A stretch of DNA of 61,243 bases, taken from the NCBI GenBank assembly GCA_900095095.1, contig FMBT01000534.1, positions 1-61,243 on the forward strand, read 5' to 3'. Source of the stretch: Fragilariopsis cylindrus CCMP1102. Taxonomy: Eukaryota; Bacillariophyta; Bacillariophyceae; Bacillariales; Bacillariaceae. This document shows, one piece after another, positions 33,351-45,054 of the stretch. Numbering within the stretch: position 1 is the first letter of the stretch; each line of letters starts with the position of its first letter. A program made the translations under genes and the position numbers. The notes under the pieces are model-generated. The model saw nothing but the letters and a program-made list of their open reading frames with translations. It was not told the origin of the DNA and made no database searches.

Positions 33351-34548
33351 TTAAAGCCTTTTTGCAGAAAGTTACTATGCAGTTTTGTTAGCAAAATATT
33401 ATTCGCGCACCTCCAAAAACACTTATAGCCTGAAAGCTGAACTGCACATGTCATGAAACACCAACAAGAAACACAAGCAAGTTGTCAGTTAGAACTAGAA
33501 CAACAGGAAGGTAACTGGCCTACAGTGCATCCATCATGGCCATTATCATATCTTACTTTTACACATGGAATGTCCATATTTATCTGCTCTATTTGTAGTG
33601 CTGATACTGTCTGTGGGACCATCATAGCCCATCTGATGCAGGAACTATCTATTTTTGTACATACTGTAAGGAATGCAGAATAATTCTTTGTGCTTACATA
33701 CAACTGTGCACATACAACAACAAAAAACAACAGCAAGTAGACTGGAAGGAAAAAGCAAGAAGGAAAGCATAACAGCACTAGAAGATTAGCAATATAGCAC
33801 AAGAATTCAAGTAGAAGATCACCAAAAGGTCAGCAATAGAGCACAACATGTAATTGCATACCTCATGCAACAACAGCAGCATCAACTTCAAATTGCAGGA
33901 AAAACATTAAGGTTAGCAACATAGAACTAGAGGGTAAGCAACACAAAATGCACATGGAATGCACACAGCTGCACAAAAATCACAAAAACTTGACTGGAAG
34001 AAAAATAAGAAGGTAAGCAACAGAGTTGTTGTTCAGTAATATTGTTGGCGGGTATTGTATCATGCTGATTCTATCTATACTATATTCACCATGCTATGAG
34101 ACAAAAAACAACTGCTTCTGCTGTGTAGTGTAGTAAAGGTTGTTCAATAATCGCTGGTTGATCCACTCCTGATGCATGCATATGATGAGAGAGAGAGATT
34201 CTTAGTTGAGTCAGTCGAGTCGACTTAGTCGTAGGTAGAGTCAGTCTGTCCTTTGTCGTTCACAGCGCGTAAACATTATGCATCGGCTCGCATATGGCAA
34301 TTGACTGACGTTGTGTTGGAACTCCCGCTCATCTACCTTTGTTCTTCTGCGCATCATGCATCGACAGCCTCCCATCAAGGCAAAAATCATGTGAAGAAAA
34401 AAGAGCGCAGAGAAACTCTTTCTTCTGCTCAACAACAGCAGCGCACATCAACAAGGCAGCATCCCATCATCTCTCATCACCGCCTCTCACCGAGCCATCA
34501 GCTTCGTCGACACTAAATAATTAAATTTATACGTAAATAACACCAACC
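33351..34548. other. Intergenic with degenerate short repeats
   Basis: No gene supported. From about 33780 to 34030 a motif like AAGGTNAGCAANANAG recurs about five times (near 33784, 33826, 33910, 33934 and 34011) between A/C-rich spacers. A GAGTCAGTCGAGTCGACTTAG patch lies near 34207-34227. The bS21 promoter and 5' UTR occupy the right end. Confidence 0.4.
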
Positions 34549-35482
34549 ATGGCAAAGTTTTCATTCCTTTTATCGGTACTTGTTGCCGCCGTTATGGCAT
34601 TAAGTGCAACAGCATTCGCACCAGCTATGCGTAAGTTTTTTATTTATTTATTTTCTACCTTTCGAGGGCATTTCGTGTCGAAACGAATTCAAATCGTGTG
34701 TATGTGTATGTGTAGAAAAGTAGTAGCAGTAGAAGTAGAGAAAGCTACGTTTTTGGGTCATCTATTCTAGGCTACTTGTGTGTGTGTGTGTGTGAGAAAG
34801 AAGGGGATGATCGCAACCATTTTAATGGGTATGGATGGAATTTTAAGTCCATTTTTTTCGAAACAAGTGCATACCAATGGACCGACTGTATTGAATTTTT
34901 TTGATGTTTTTCTCTGGTCCCGCAACAGAGTAGGAACTTGAACCAAAAACGCAATGGAAAGACAACGAATTCATTCAAATACACACACACACACACACCA
35001 TAGTATGTAACAACGAGGGAACTGAACTGAATGGAACGAAAACGTTGAACAGACAGGACAGATATAAAATCATCCATCCTTCCGAACATCATGCGATGAT
35101 CTATCTCTATCGCATTCTGTCTAAATTCATATGTATACTACAGTCTTCCTTTTTTGTTCTCCCCGGTTAAAGATTATTGTGAAACTAACATGTCTCTAAT
35201 TTGTACCCATTCTCTACATTTTAACAATACACAGATTCCGCACCACGTCCAATTACATCATTAGATGTGAATATTAAAGTAAATGTTGGTGATGGTGAAC
35301 CAATTGAATCTGCATTACGTAGATTCAAGAGAGCTGTATCCAACAGTGGACATATGATGGAACTACGTCACAAGCGTTATTTCGAAAATAAACAAGAAAA
35401 GACCAAACGAAAGATCAAAGAAGGACGTCTACGAAAGAAGTTTGAACGTCAACAACGTAAACGTATGGCAAAACGTACTTAA
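34549..35482 (+). CDS. Plastid-targeted ribosomal protein bS21, two exons, 109 aa
   Basis: Exons 34549-34630 and 35235-35482 join through a split His codon (donor GTAAGTTTT, acceptor ACACAG). Residues 1-22 are a signal peptide (FSFLLSVLVAAVMALSATA) cut before FAP, the diatom plastid motif with Phe at +1, followed by a short basic transit peptide. The mature part, from about residue 37, is a classic bS21: VNVGDGEPIESALRRFKRAV, then GHMMELRHKRYFENKQEKTK, and a Lys/Arg-rich tail of about 25 residues. Length matches bacterial S21 (about 70 residues) plus leader. It is the late-assembling small-subunit protein near the mRNA 3'/anti-Shine-Dalgarno region of the 30S particle. The intron falls between the targeting leader and the mature domain. 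High confidence. Confidence 0.92.
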
Positions 35483-36397
35483 AAAAATGTTTATTTATTA
35501 TTAGTACTCTACTGCTGTAGTACTGTCTAATTCGAAAGAAAAGATGGGAACACAGTAATAGTAGGTCATATTATATTTTCTGCTGTACGATGATGGAAGG
35601 AAGCAGCGGTTACCGTATGTATGATCATTTATAAAATAAATTTTTAAATAAGTAATAATTTTCAACAACAACAAAACAAACACAGAATGCTTTGGAAGTA
35701 GCAGCAGAGTAACAAGATATTTCGCGTGTGTATGTGCTTAAATGATGTGTAAACAAAACACTGTTATTAATTGATAGTATTATATTCGATTCGTAAGGAT
35801 TGAAGAATGTGTGTGTGTGTGTGTTTGCCTTTTGATGGATCTACTTCAAAGAAAGTACCCACGCAATCTGATCCCATATTCCATACAATGTCAATCCAGT
35901 GCCTCCACAATACATTCAATTACAAATTATCTTATCGAGAAAGGTGTCCGCGCCGTGCATTGTATTTTGGAATAGCTAGCGTAGGATGTATAGACAGTAG
36001 CAACAACAGTGTAACGATCTTTGTAACATCTTCACCTATATATTTAGTTGTTGTTACATTTTGTATCATTTTTGCGTATCTCGAGTTCAAGGGCAAGCAA
36101 GTACATTCCCAGCTGAATAAAATAGAATGGAATCAGCCACAAAACTTTATCCATGTCGTATGAACCGTATGAAAATAGATTTAGAGAAGAAAAAGATTGC
36201 ATGACCTTTTTTTCCTTTCACCTTCCATATCAACCTTCGCTCGCCGATCGATTTACAATAGCAATTGATACTACTACTCTCCATTACACAGAATTCATAG
36301 GAATAGAAATGTGAATCATATATATCGATCTCTCTCAATGTTCGTGGTGTTGTATGAATCGCATTGATATTACCGTCCGCTACTGATGTTGACGTTG
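35483..36397. other. Convergent intergenic region, no gene supported
   Basis: Between the 3' ends of bS21 (plus) and the long PPR gene (minus). Contains (GT)n near 35806-35824. A plus-strand frame at 35807-36163 has no recognisable domain and partly repeat-derived composition. Confidence 0.45.
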
Positions 36398-39300
36398 CTA
36401 TTCTTGATCTTGTTGTTGCTCTTGTTGCTCTTGCACTGCATTATTCTTATCCCACTTCTTTTGTTTACGTAACATCATACTTTCTTTTGCATTAAATAGT
36501 CTGTCTAACTTCTTGCGATCATCTTTCAGAAAATTTATACGGTACTTATCTTTCATTATATCCACAAATAAATATTTGGATAAATTATATTTTTCTGTAA
36601 GATGCATTTTATTTTCTGATGATATAATTGCATGTAGCACGGAACGGAATGTTTCAACGGTTGGTTTTATATTAGTATTCAATTCATCTTTCTTTTTATC
36701 AACTACTGATAAATAATCTTCCAACAGTCGTATACACCGTCCAACAGCCCGACGACTAATGATGATTTGATTCTTTCTTTCGTCACCATCATCCTCGGTA
36801 CCGCTGCTACGTGTACTGCTTTCATCATCATTTTCATCATTAGCACTTTTCTTGTGCTTCCTTTTCTTCTTCTTTTTAGGTGGTGATGTTAAATTCGACC
36901 ATGCTCTCAATACAATATTAGTACAAATTGTTATACCCAAAGCAGGATCGTCATTAATAGTAGTATCAACGGCATCCCCATTATTATTATTGACAAAATG
37001 TTCGGGACAAGACAAGATATATTTTTTCAGTATTTCTTCTGCACGATTAGCAGGTCCATCGTCACGATGCAATTTTGCTATTGCACAACATGCGTGGAGT
37101 ACAGCACCATACGACCTTGTTGATGGTTCAATATCGTAACGAAGCATCTCATCTAGCCATGCTTCTGCACGGATAGGTATTTTTGTGAACTTATCATTAC
37201 TATCACCATCATCATGGATTTTGCTTCTTTTCGAAGGAGATGACGATGATTCGGCGGCTGTGTTAGCCCATCCGGTAAGAATAGTATTGAAAGTGATTTC
37301 ATCAGGAAAGGAGGACGGAGATGATGTTACAGATTCTTCTTTTTGTTTTGTTATACGTCGCTGATAAAATGCTTCCGCATCATCCATTCCTCTTAATCCA
37401 ACTACTCCTCCAGTACTCGACTTCTGAGTACAATATGCACGAAGAATACGATTTAAAACAATAGCAGGTGCTAAATTTCCTGTTTCATCTTCTATTCTTT
37501 GTAAAATTTCTTCTGCAGCTTTTGGTCCATATGCATCTTCTTTTTTTGTGACATCATCATTATCATCTTCACTATTTGTTGTATTGTCTGGTGATAATGG
37601 TGAAGGATCTCGTTGTAATGCAATTGCAGATATTAATTTATACCAAGTTTCATCATTTGGATATAAATATTCAAGACCTTTATGATTATCTGCTAAATCT
37701 TGCATAGTATCAACAATTTCTTTTGCACGAAGAGCAGGAATGATTATCCTTGTAGTAGTATCCTTACCATTGGTAACTTCGCCATCATCAATATCTGTAC
37801 CTATATACTTCTGTTCTATCTTCTTATTTGTTTTGTTCGACTTGTTTGGTATTGTTGTTGCAGCAGCTCCAGATACAGATCTAGCTGCTTTTGCTGCCCA
37901 TGCATCTATTACAGTATGAAATACAACACGATCAACAATACGATCAGTAATAGTAACGTCATAGTCGTGGTCATTGTCGTCGTCCTCTTTATCAAGTTCA
38001 TCTTGTATAGATGTTAATAGAACAGATTCTGCTTTTATTACATCACCTTGCTTTGTCCATCCCTGTATCACAATTGCATACGCTATAGCATTAGGACGTG
38101 GTATGTTTGGTATATTTGCTTTAGATAATGTTATTATTTGATCTAACCATTCTTGTGCCTTATCTGGTTGATTCTGATTAACCCATCCTTTCATTACTGT
38201 CGTAAATGAAATAATATCAACATATGTTGGTGATGATACCGATGATGATGAATCTGATTGTTGTTGTTGTTGTTGCTGGACTTGTAACAATCGACGTAAA
38301 TAATCATCTGCTAATTTTATTCCTATAAGTGGTTGTGATGTGTTATTACTGATCATTGCATTTAATAATATATTAAATGATGTCGAATCTGGTTGAATGA
38401 GCATACATGATCGATATCGATCAACTTTTTCTGCCATGAATGTTGGAGTAGGTAAACGAAGTTGTTGCTGCTGTTGCTGTTGTTGTTGTTGCTGGTGCCG
38501 CCGTCTCCGAGATTGATTTTGTGTTTCTAATGCCATTAACCATTCTTTTAATATTTCATTCAATAATTCTGTTTCTAAAACGCTAGTACATGAATGATGA
38601 TGTGGGTGAGGCCGATCACCATACAGTAATAGCCATGATGAATATTCTTCTGCTGGTGGTAAAGCTTGAGCTAAACGATCTAATAAACGAATACAATCAT
38701 ATATCATCGATGTCGCCAATGGTATTGTGGTTTCGTCGTTCCCATTTTGATTATTTCTATTGTTTTCTATTCTTGAACGTAAAGTCCTTATTTCTTGTAA
38801 TGATAATCGTAATACATCTTCTGCTTGTTTCCATGATGAAATTGATTCTTCATCTGTTAAATTGGAGGAATAATCTGATGATGATAATAGTGAAGATGTA
38901 CTGTTGTTGTTGTCTAACAGCTCACGTAATCTATCCCCAAAACCAGCATCAGACGACGACGACGATTGTAATGATGATGAAGTTGAGCTATTCATCCATC
39001 GAAGCTGTTGTTGATTTTGGGATTGTAATTGCCACCTACTAGGTTGATGATGCTTTTTTCGTTCGTAGGATTTATAGACATGTACTCTTCTATCGATAAA
39101 TCTAGAATTATTATTCGACACATTACTGTGCTCATTTCCGTTTCCGTCGTCACTAACCACAACATCAGATGGATAGCAGTATGACAAAGTCGGTAGCTGC
39201 GGTACCTCCTTCATCTCCTGATATTGTCGTTGACGATGTTGAGTATATTTTGTTCGTGACAACAAGGACAGAAGTAAAGGTACAGATAATGATGATGTTA

Positions 39301-39421
39301 TATTATTATTGCTCGTCATCGCCATCGTCGTCGTTGTTGGATGATATTTTATTCTTCGGGCGGCAATAATCCCTGATGAATAGGAGAACGCAGCTGTGGT
39401 GAACAACATACTACTCATCAT
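36398..39421 (-). CDS. Pentatricopeptide repeat (PPR) protein, 1007 aa
   Basis: One unbroken frame. The N terminus (MMSSMLFTTAAFSYSSGIIAARR, Ser/Arg/Thr-rich, no acids) looks like an organelle presequence. After a Gln/Ser-rich linker come PPR-type helical pairs between about residues 330 and 860: SFNILLNAMISN, ISFTTVMKGWVNQNQPDKAQ, AIAYAIVIQGWTKQGDVIKA, VVFHTVIDAWAAKAA, ITFNTILTGWANTA and TRSYGAVLHACCAIAKLHRD. Several carry inserted Ser/Asp/Lys-rich loops, common in diatom PPRs. The C terminus is Lys-rich with a Gln/Glu repeat tail. PPR proteins bind specific organelle RNAs to stabilise, process or help translate them. There is no editing DYW domain or endonuclease domain, so a P-class protein is likely. 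Mitochondrion versus plastid cannot be decided. Confidence 0.82.
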   Translation of the reverse strand: MMSSMLFTTAAFSYSSGIIAARRIKYHPTTTTMAMTSNNNITSSLSVPLLLSLLSRTKYTQHRQRQYQEMKEVPQLPTLSYCYPSDVVVSDDGNGNEHSNVSNNNSRFIDRRVHVYKSYERKKHHQPSRWQLQSQNQQQLRWMNSSTSSSLQSSSSSDAGFGDRLRELLDNNNSTSSLLSSSDYSSNLTDEESISSWKQAEDVLRLSLQEIRTLRSRIENNRNNQNGNDETTIPLATSMIYDCIRLLDRLAQALPPAEEYSSWLLLYGDRPHPHHHSCTSVLETELLNEILKEWLMALETQNQSRRRRHQQQQQQQQQQQLRLPTPTFMAEKVDRYRSCMLIQPDSTSFNILLNAMISNNTSQPLIGIKLADDYLRRLLQVQQQQQQQSDSSSSVSSPTYVDIISFTTVMKGWVNQNQPDKAQEWLDQIITLSKANIPNIPRPNAIAYAIVIQGWTKQGDVIKAESVLLTSIQDELDKEDDDNDHDYDVTITDRIVDRVVFHTVIDAWAAKAARSVSGAAATTIPNKSNKTNKKIEQKYIGTDIDDGEVTNGKDTTTRIIIPALRAKEIVDTMQDLADNHKGLEYLYPNDETWYKLISAIALQRDPSPLSPDNTTNSEDDNDDVTKKEDAYGPKAAEEILQRIEDETGNLAPAIVLNRILRAYCTQKSSTGGVVGLRGMDDAEAFYQRRITKQKEESVTSSPSSFPDEITFNTILTGWANTAAESSSSPSKRSKIHDDGDSNDKFTKIPIRAEAWLDEMLRYDIEPSTRSYGAVLHACCAIAKLHRDDGPANRAEEILKKYILSCPEHFVNNNNGDAVDTTINDDPALGITICTNIVLRAWSNLTSPPKKKKKRKHKKSANDENDDESSTRSSGTEDDGDERKNQIIISRRAVGRCIRLLEDYLSVVDKKKDELNTNIKPTVETFRSVLHAIISSENKMHLTEKYNLSKYLFVDIMKDKYRINFLKDDRKKLDRLFNAKESMMLRKQKKWDKNNAVQEQQEQQQDQE

Positions 39422-40050
39422 ATCAATCTACAGTACTTGACAGTCAACCAACACAACCACCGTGCTGTCCTTGCGTAGTTAGTTGCTTTCGTGAAATAGT
39501 CCCTTGCCTGTTTAAGCCTTGTTACATTCACCAGCTATTATATATATAGGGATTTAGTCTTATCGCTCTACTGTATATCTATCCTCTCGAAAAACTTCGG
39601 CGAAGCAGACCCTTATGCATGTGGATTGTGAAAAAATGAAAAGATGTGGCGTGAAAGTTTGTTTGTTATGTTTGTTTTTGTGAGAGAGACAAAAAAAGCA
39701 AACGATGCATAAGCATGATCTTGTCAATCTCTTTTGAGTCGCGGGTCAGGCGGGAATCAATCAAATTTAGGGGACCTTCACTTTTTTTCATTCCGAAATA
39801 TCCCCCCAACTCAATAAGTATCAATCAATCACAGTTCTATTTTTTTTTAGCGAACGAATATCGATTATCGGCGATGGTTTATTTACTTGTATATCATAGG
39901 ACGACGCTCTCGCGCATGCCAGATCGGTCGTTTTAACACTAAACAAATTATTGTATTGAATGAATGTTTGTCACGCCATGACGTCAAACAATAGAAAAAG
40001 GAGTTGTTATATCAGTACTATCATTTGTTTCAAGGACGACGGCAACCACC
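39422..40050. promoter_or_regulatory. Divergent promoter region with duplicated block, copy A
   Basis: Separates the PPR start (minus) from the four-exon gene (plus). It contains block 39625-39815, which is repeated upstream of the PDZ gene. The block includes GAGTCGCGGGTCAGGCGGGA at about 39736-39755, with GGCGGGAA matching the E2F/DP core. Confidence 0.5.
39625..39815 (+). repeat. Duplicated upstream block, copy A
   Basis: Shares GATGTGGCGTGAAAGTTTGT, AAAGCAAACGAT, CTCTTTTGAGTCGCGGGTCA plus GGCGGGAATC, AAATTTAGGGG and TTTTTTCATTCCGAAAT with 42938-43131, in the same order and orientation and with different spacers. Confidence 0.85.
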
Positions 40051-41592
40051 ATGATGAATACAAAAATGAAGAGGAGAGATCTCCATAGTAGTGATGAGGA
40101 GTACTATTCACCTTATTTTGAGAAGTACGATGCCGATGGCGACTCTTATAGTTTGTCATGGCGGTATTTGGGTGCCTTCATTGACGAAGACGACGGATAC
40201 TATACCAGAAAGGTTTTATGGGCAGCAGTAAGTATCAATAGAGATGATGACACGTATTCTTTCTCGTCTTCATCTTCATTTTAGTCTCGCTCTAATCTCA
40301 ATCCGTACTGTATGGTTAATTTTTTCCAGTACTACGATCCAAATTATTCGGGTTATCAAATAGGAGAGTATTCGTATTACGATTGGGAAAACAGCCAATG
40401 GGACAACTCTACTTGTGTCGAAGGCGCTACTTGTAGCAAAATGGATTGTCACAATACGAATACGACGTCTACCACCTGGTCACTAGTGGGAGTCTACAAG
40501 GAAACGCTCGAGGTAAGTAAAAGTAAGAGGTAAAGCAGCTAGCAAACCAGCCATTCAATTCATTCCTCCTACCACACACAAGCCATCGCACACTTACGTT
40601 GTTGTATCTTATTGCATTTGCAATGTTCAGTTCGACAATGACACATTCTTTGAACAATTGTTTAAGCATCAAGGCGTCTGTCTCTGGGGAGGAGACAATA
40701 GCAATTATCAATTTATGCAAACCATGAGAGACGACGATATGGCGATTTTCGATAGTGGTTGTTACAAAGTCAAAAGCGGAATATACATCGGACCGAAACC
40801 GGTTGAAGGTGGTGATTTAGAACTAGCCGTCTACAGTGACACCTATTGTATGACGGAATTGTCATCGTATTCGGTAGACGATTACATCACTAGTAGCACC
40901 GGGAAAAGTTGGACCAACGCATTTTCGAAATGGAATTCCATGATGGATGCCTACAAGATTTGTCAACCGTGTAGGGCGTATAGCAAATATAACAACACTC
41001 AAGACGAATGGAGCGATCATCGACAACGAAATCTAGTGGAATATGAAGATGGACAAGGGGACGCAGAAGCCAATGGTTTCAATTGTTACGATGATGCCGG
41101 ATATCGAAAGTAAGTAATGAATAGTAATAGTCACGAATCTCACGTTTTTCTTTTATTCCTTTCGGAGTTTTGGAGCGCTTAATGATCATCTTTCCCATCC
41201 AATCCCCTCACTCTCGTTCCCTTTTTTTTTGTTTTTTTTGTTTTTTGCAATACAAAAGCTGTAATCAATGTTACAAATTCGAAACTAAAACAGATATGGA
41301 AGAAGCATCCAAAGACGATTTGGAACTAGCAACATCACAAGGTACGATCGTTTCTATTGACGTAGATGGGGAAATGTATGGTGGGACCGTGTCGTACGAA
41401 ACGGACGCCCCCACGGAAATGCAAGATGCCGATGCGGACGTAGCTTACAGTTCCATGGGTTTCGCGGGAGTAGTAATTGTGATCGTTGGGATTCTTTTTT
41501 CGGGTCTTTTGACGAAAAAGCACCGCCGGAAGCGACGCGTGATTACTAGAGAAGATGGCCAGCCGACATTTGATAATGAATTGCTAAGCTAA
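40051..41592 (+). CDS. Cys-rich type I membrane protein, four exons, 390 aa
   Basis: Exons 40051-40227, 40330-40512, 40631-41109 and 41259-41592 join in frame, each donor being GTAAGT and each acceptor AG. The ectodomain is rich in Tyr, Asp, Asn and Cys: YYDWENSQWDNSTCVEGATC, SKMDCHNTNTT, HQGVCLWGGDNSNYQF, YKICQPCRAYSKYN, NCNQCYKFETKTDMEEA. Residues about 347-368 form the membrane helix (GFAGVVIVIVGILFSGLL) followed by a KKHRRKRR stop-transfer cluster and a short acidic tail. No signal peptide is visible at this ATG. The same frame just upstream encodes GVVISVLSFVSRTTA, hydrophobic enough for one, but with no ATG before an in-frame TGA, so a small first exon is probably missed. Family not named with confidence. 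Confidence 0.72.
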
Positions 41593-41836
41593 CTCTAAGT
41601 GAATCAAGATCAAATGAAAGCTAATGTAAAATAAGATAAAAAATTAATCGTTGAACGCTCCACACAGATCTTTGCCAAGCCATAGAGTGCAATTCTTTAG
41701 AAGCTTAAAATAACTAATCACACTAGGCGTTGTTTGTGCAAGTAGTACTATTAGCGGTTAAGGTCGAAATCTTATATACGCGAGTGCATATGAGGATTGG
41801 TGGGCGAGCAGTAAATTCCCTATGGTATAAAACCCC
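41593..41836. other. Short convergent intergenic region
   Basis: No gene seen between the type I membrane protein and the minus-strand remnant. Confidence 0.5.
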
Positions 41837-42636
41837 TTAAAACCCGGAATCCGAATCTGGTTCGTCAAAGTCAGAAGATTCTTGTTCATATCCGCACCCA
41901 AACTAGAAACCGTACATCATACTCATGGTAGGAATAACTTCAAAGAAACCGATTTGCACACCACATTTTGCTTTTACATCGAATGTCAAAATGATATCGT
42001 CGAAGTTTCATCCCAAAGAATGTATTTATGAATAGCAATAGGTCCATTATTGTATTTGTCTAACGATTTCAAGACCTTGCGGTGTAGTTGCGGCGTTACC
42101 TTATATAAGTCAACAAACATTTCTGTAAACACATTTGGATCCCACAAATTTTTGTTTAGCTTATCCGCTTTCATCCAAGCCATTATGTTCAACTCGGCAA
42201 ACTGTCGTTTGTGATGCTTTCACAGAAATCAAAAGAGAAGAATTTGGTCATACGATGGAAGTAAGACACCTTCTTCTTTATCAGGGGGCTCTGTCGAAGT
42301 TTTGTTCTGACGGTAACCCTTGGTTTCGAATTGTGATTTTGTATTAGTATTGACGGGGACTGTTATTTTTTCTATTTTCTTTAAACGCTCTTCGTTTGTT
42401 GCGTGTCTCGTTTCTTTAGTCGTGACTTCCTTGCATCCAGCGATGATTGAAGACAAGAAGTGTGTATCCCCTTTCAGTGCAACAAAAAGTGTGGGACTTT
42501 GCAAAAAGTCGAGCGCATTCCTCGGTGTTAACCAACTCGGAGTTTGAACGTTCGCTGAAGAAATATAGTTCCAAAAACAATTAAATGAACCATAATCAAT
42601 AATCGTTTTCCCTACGAGATGTGGTATCAAATTTCA
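41837..42636 (-). pseudogene. Unknown gene, frame-broken, probable 3' part only
   Basis: Minus-strand coding-like frames follow one another: LIPHLVGKTIIDYGSFNCFW, ALDFLQSPTLFVALKGDTHF and a Lys/Thr-rich linker to a TGA near 42229; then MAWMKADKLNKNLWDPNVF, LYKVTPQLHRKVLKSLDKYN, IHKYILWDETS; then FDDIILTFDVKAKCGVQIGF and an acidic end, ESSDFDEPDSDSGF, stopping at 41837. The second-to-third change is consistent with one missing T near 42004. There is no ATG at the start of the first piece, so an upstream exon or lost start is implied. A TAG also lies near 41905. Family not recognised. Confidence 0.4.
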
Positions 42637-43300
42637 AGAATACAGTATATTATACTTTCAGTAGTTGAGTAGTGGTTTTTGATAGATGAAATGTCGTTCA
42701 GAATTTCCGACAGGATGATGAGCTTGGCCTCAACCGACCCTACCTCGAGATTGGTAGTGGCTCAAGTCCTCCGGCGAATCCCAGACGGGATCGGTGACAA
42801 AGTTGTGTCAATAGAAGAGATAATCGAAAACCCCCCACCCCTCATCCATACAGTAAAGAGTTCTCTCCCCCAAATGAATGAATCAATTTTAAGTTTTTAT
42901 TTATCACGATGATATTGAATATTGTGAATTGTGAAAAGATGAAAAGATGTGGCGTGAAAGTTTGTTTGTGTGGGAGAAAAAAGCAAACGATATATTGTGT
43001 ATGTACAGTAATATGTATGCTCGTCGCTCTCTTTTGAGTCGCGGGTCAGGCGGGAATCAAATTTAGGGGGAGGAAACTACTAATTAATTTTACGTCCACT
43101 TTTTTTTCATTCCGAAATCTTCCCAAAATCAGCGCATTCAATGGCACACTAATGAAAAAAAAATTACAGCAGGAGGCATATCTTATATTTTATGCTCTAA
43201 CAACAACTACAACAAAAACGATACAGTAGAAAGCGAATTTCAATAACATTCAATTGAATGTAAGAGCTTGGAATAGATACATTCAATTGAATGAAAGAGC
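42637..43300. promoter_or_regulatory. Upstream region of the PDZ gene with duplicated block, copy B
   Basis: Contains the repeat block 42938-43131 and, nearer the start codon, a duplicated ACATTCAATTGAATGNAAGA (about 43248-43266 and 43280-43298) with the palindrome TTCAATTGAA. A short plus-strand frame at 42679-42912 (77 codons) has no recognisable domain. Confidence 0.45.
42938..43131 (+). repeat. Duplicated upstream block, copy B
   Basis: Partner of 39625-39815. The GC-rich core GAGTCGCGGGTCAGGCGGGA is identical in both copies while spacers differ by insertions (TATATTGTGTATGTACAG here), which suggests selective retention of the core. Confidence 0.85.
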
Positions 43301-45023
43301 TTGGAACAGATAAATAATAAAATGGATACTACTACTACTACTACAGCTGCTTTTTCTCTTCGTTGTCGTGCTAGAATTAGAGTCGCACAACGACAACGAC
43401 AACAACGTAGTAATAGTGATGTTGCTAATAATAACAAGAATGAAAGAAACAATAACTCGGATAATGATGCGAGTAATAACAAAATCAGAGGAAGTCCTAC
43501 TACTGCAATTTCTAATTCTCATTGTGATCGATCTACAAGTACCACCAATAAAGATGATAGTAATAATAACAACAACAGTAACAATAATAAAGAATGCATT
43601 GTGAGGACGACGACGATAAATATGGCGGTACAAGTACAACAACAAAATGAAAATATAAATGAAAATGTATCACAAAGATACTATTTTTATTACAAAGAAG
43701 AAAAGAATAATAAAGACCATGATAATATAATAGTATGTACCAATAATAATCACAACAGCAGCAACAGCAACAACAGATTAGTAATGTCAACAACAACAAA
43801 TCCAGCAATATCAACAACAGCAACAAATACACATACAAATACAAATACAAATAATAAAGCAGCAGGAGGTGCCTTGTTGAAGGATCATACTACTGAAGAA
43901 GACGACGATGATGATGATGCCTTCGATGATGATCCAACCACACGGCCTTCCTCCTCACCGTCACTAGTACTAAAGGTGAAGAAGATGAAGAAGACAAAAC
44001 GACAAAGAAAACCTCTTATAAGTAAAGTAGAACGATTGGAATATGAAACATCATTATATGGGATATGTCCTGGTATCTTCCCTATCATTGATAATACTAC
44101 AACTTGTACTAGTAGAGTAACAGCAACAACAACAGCAACAGCAACAATAACAACAACAGCACCGTTAAGGACAACAACGGCAACTACTGGCGATTCTAAT
44201 GCTATTGGTTGTAATAATGAAGAAAAAAATGAGGTCGTAGCAGAAGTTGTAGAAGTAAAGCCAACATTATTGGACGACGACAAACAACAACAGTTGTTAG
44301 AAAAAGAAGAAGAAGGAAAAATAATGAAACATGATAATAAGATCGAGGAAATGGTAGTGATGGAATCATTATTGAAAAAGATAAAAAAGAATGAAAGAAA
44401 AGAAGAAAGTCAAAAAAAACGAAAGATTATTATTGAATCATCATCATCGTCGTCGTCGTCCTCCTCTAATATGACTACAGAGATAGATAATACTGATGTT
44501 GATAGAATGAAAGTGAAAGAGAAAAAGGCAGTAGTATCAAAGAATAATTATAATAGTATTGATAATACTGACATCTCTGTTGTCGCTTCACCTATTATTA
44601 TTACCACCGTCAACGACGAATCTCTGTCTTCGTCATCTAATAGTAATACTGATAATACTAATATGCATAAGTCTGTTCCATGTATAGTCTCAAATATTCT
44701 TTCATCCACAGAAACGACAACAGCAATACAAGGGCAAGGGCAAGGACAAGAAATATTAACCGTCGCTTGTATAGATACCATCTCTTTTCCTGAAGAAGAA
44801 GAACAACAACAACAACAACAACACAACTCCGCTACCGTTGATGACAAGGTAGCAATTCAACCATTGCCAGCATCTACTAGAGCATCTACTACGGCAACCA
44901 AAATTGTTACTGCTGTTGCTGCTACTGCTACTTCTGCTATTATTTCATCCGAATCAATAACTTCAAAAGCGCACGGTCAAGCACAAGCACAAGAAGTTCT
45001 TCACCTGCAGAGATCTTCTTCTC

Positions 45024-45054
<31 letters not shown>

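Noticed and set aside
43533-43850. Leu/Tyr/Cys-rich antisense ORFs over the PDZ gene, and similar ones over other repeat-rich genes
   Set aside because: They mirror Asn/Gln/Ser codon runs of the sense strand and contain no independent domain.
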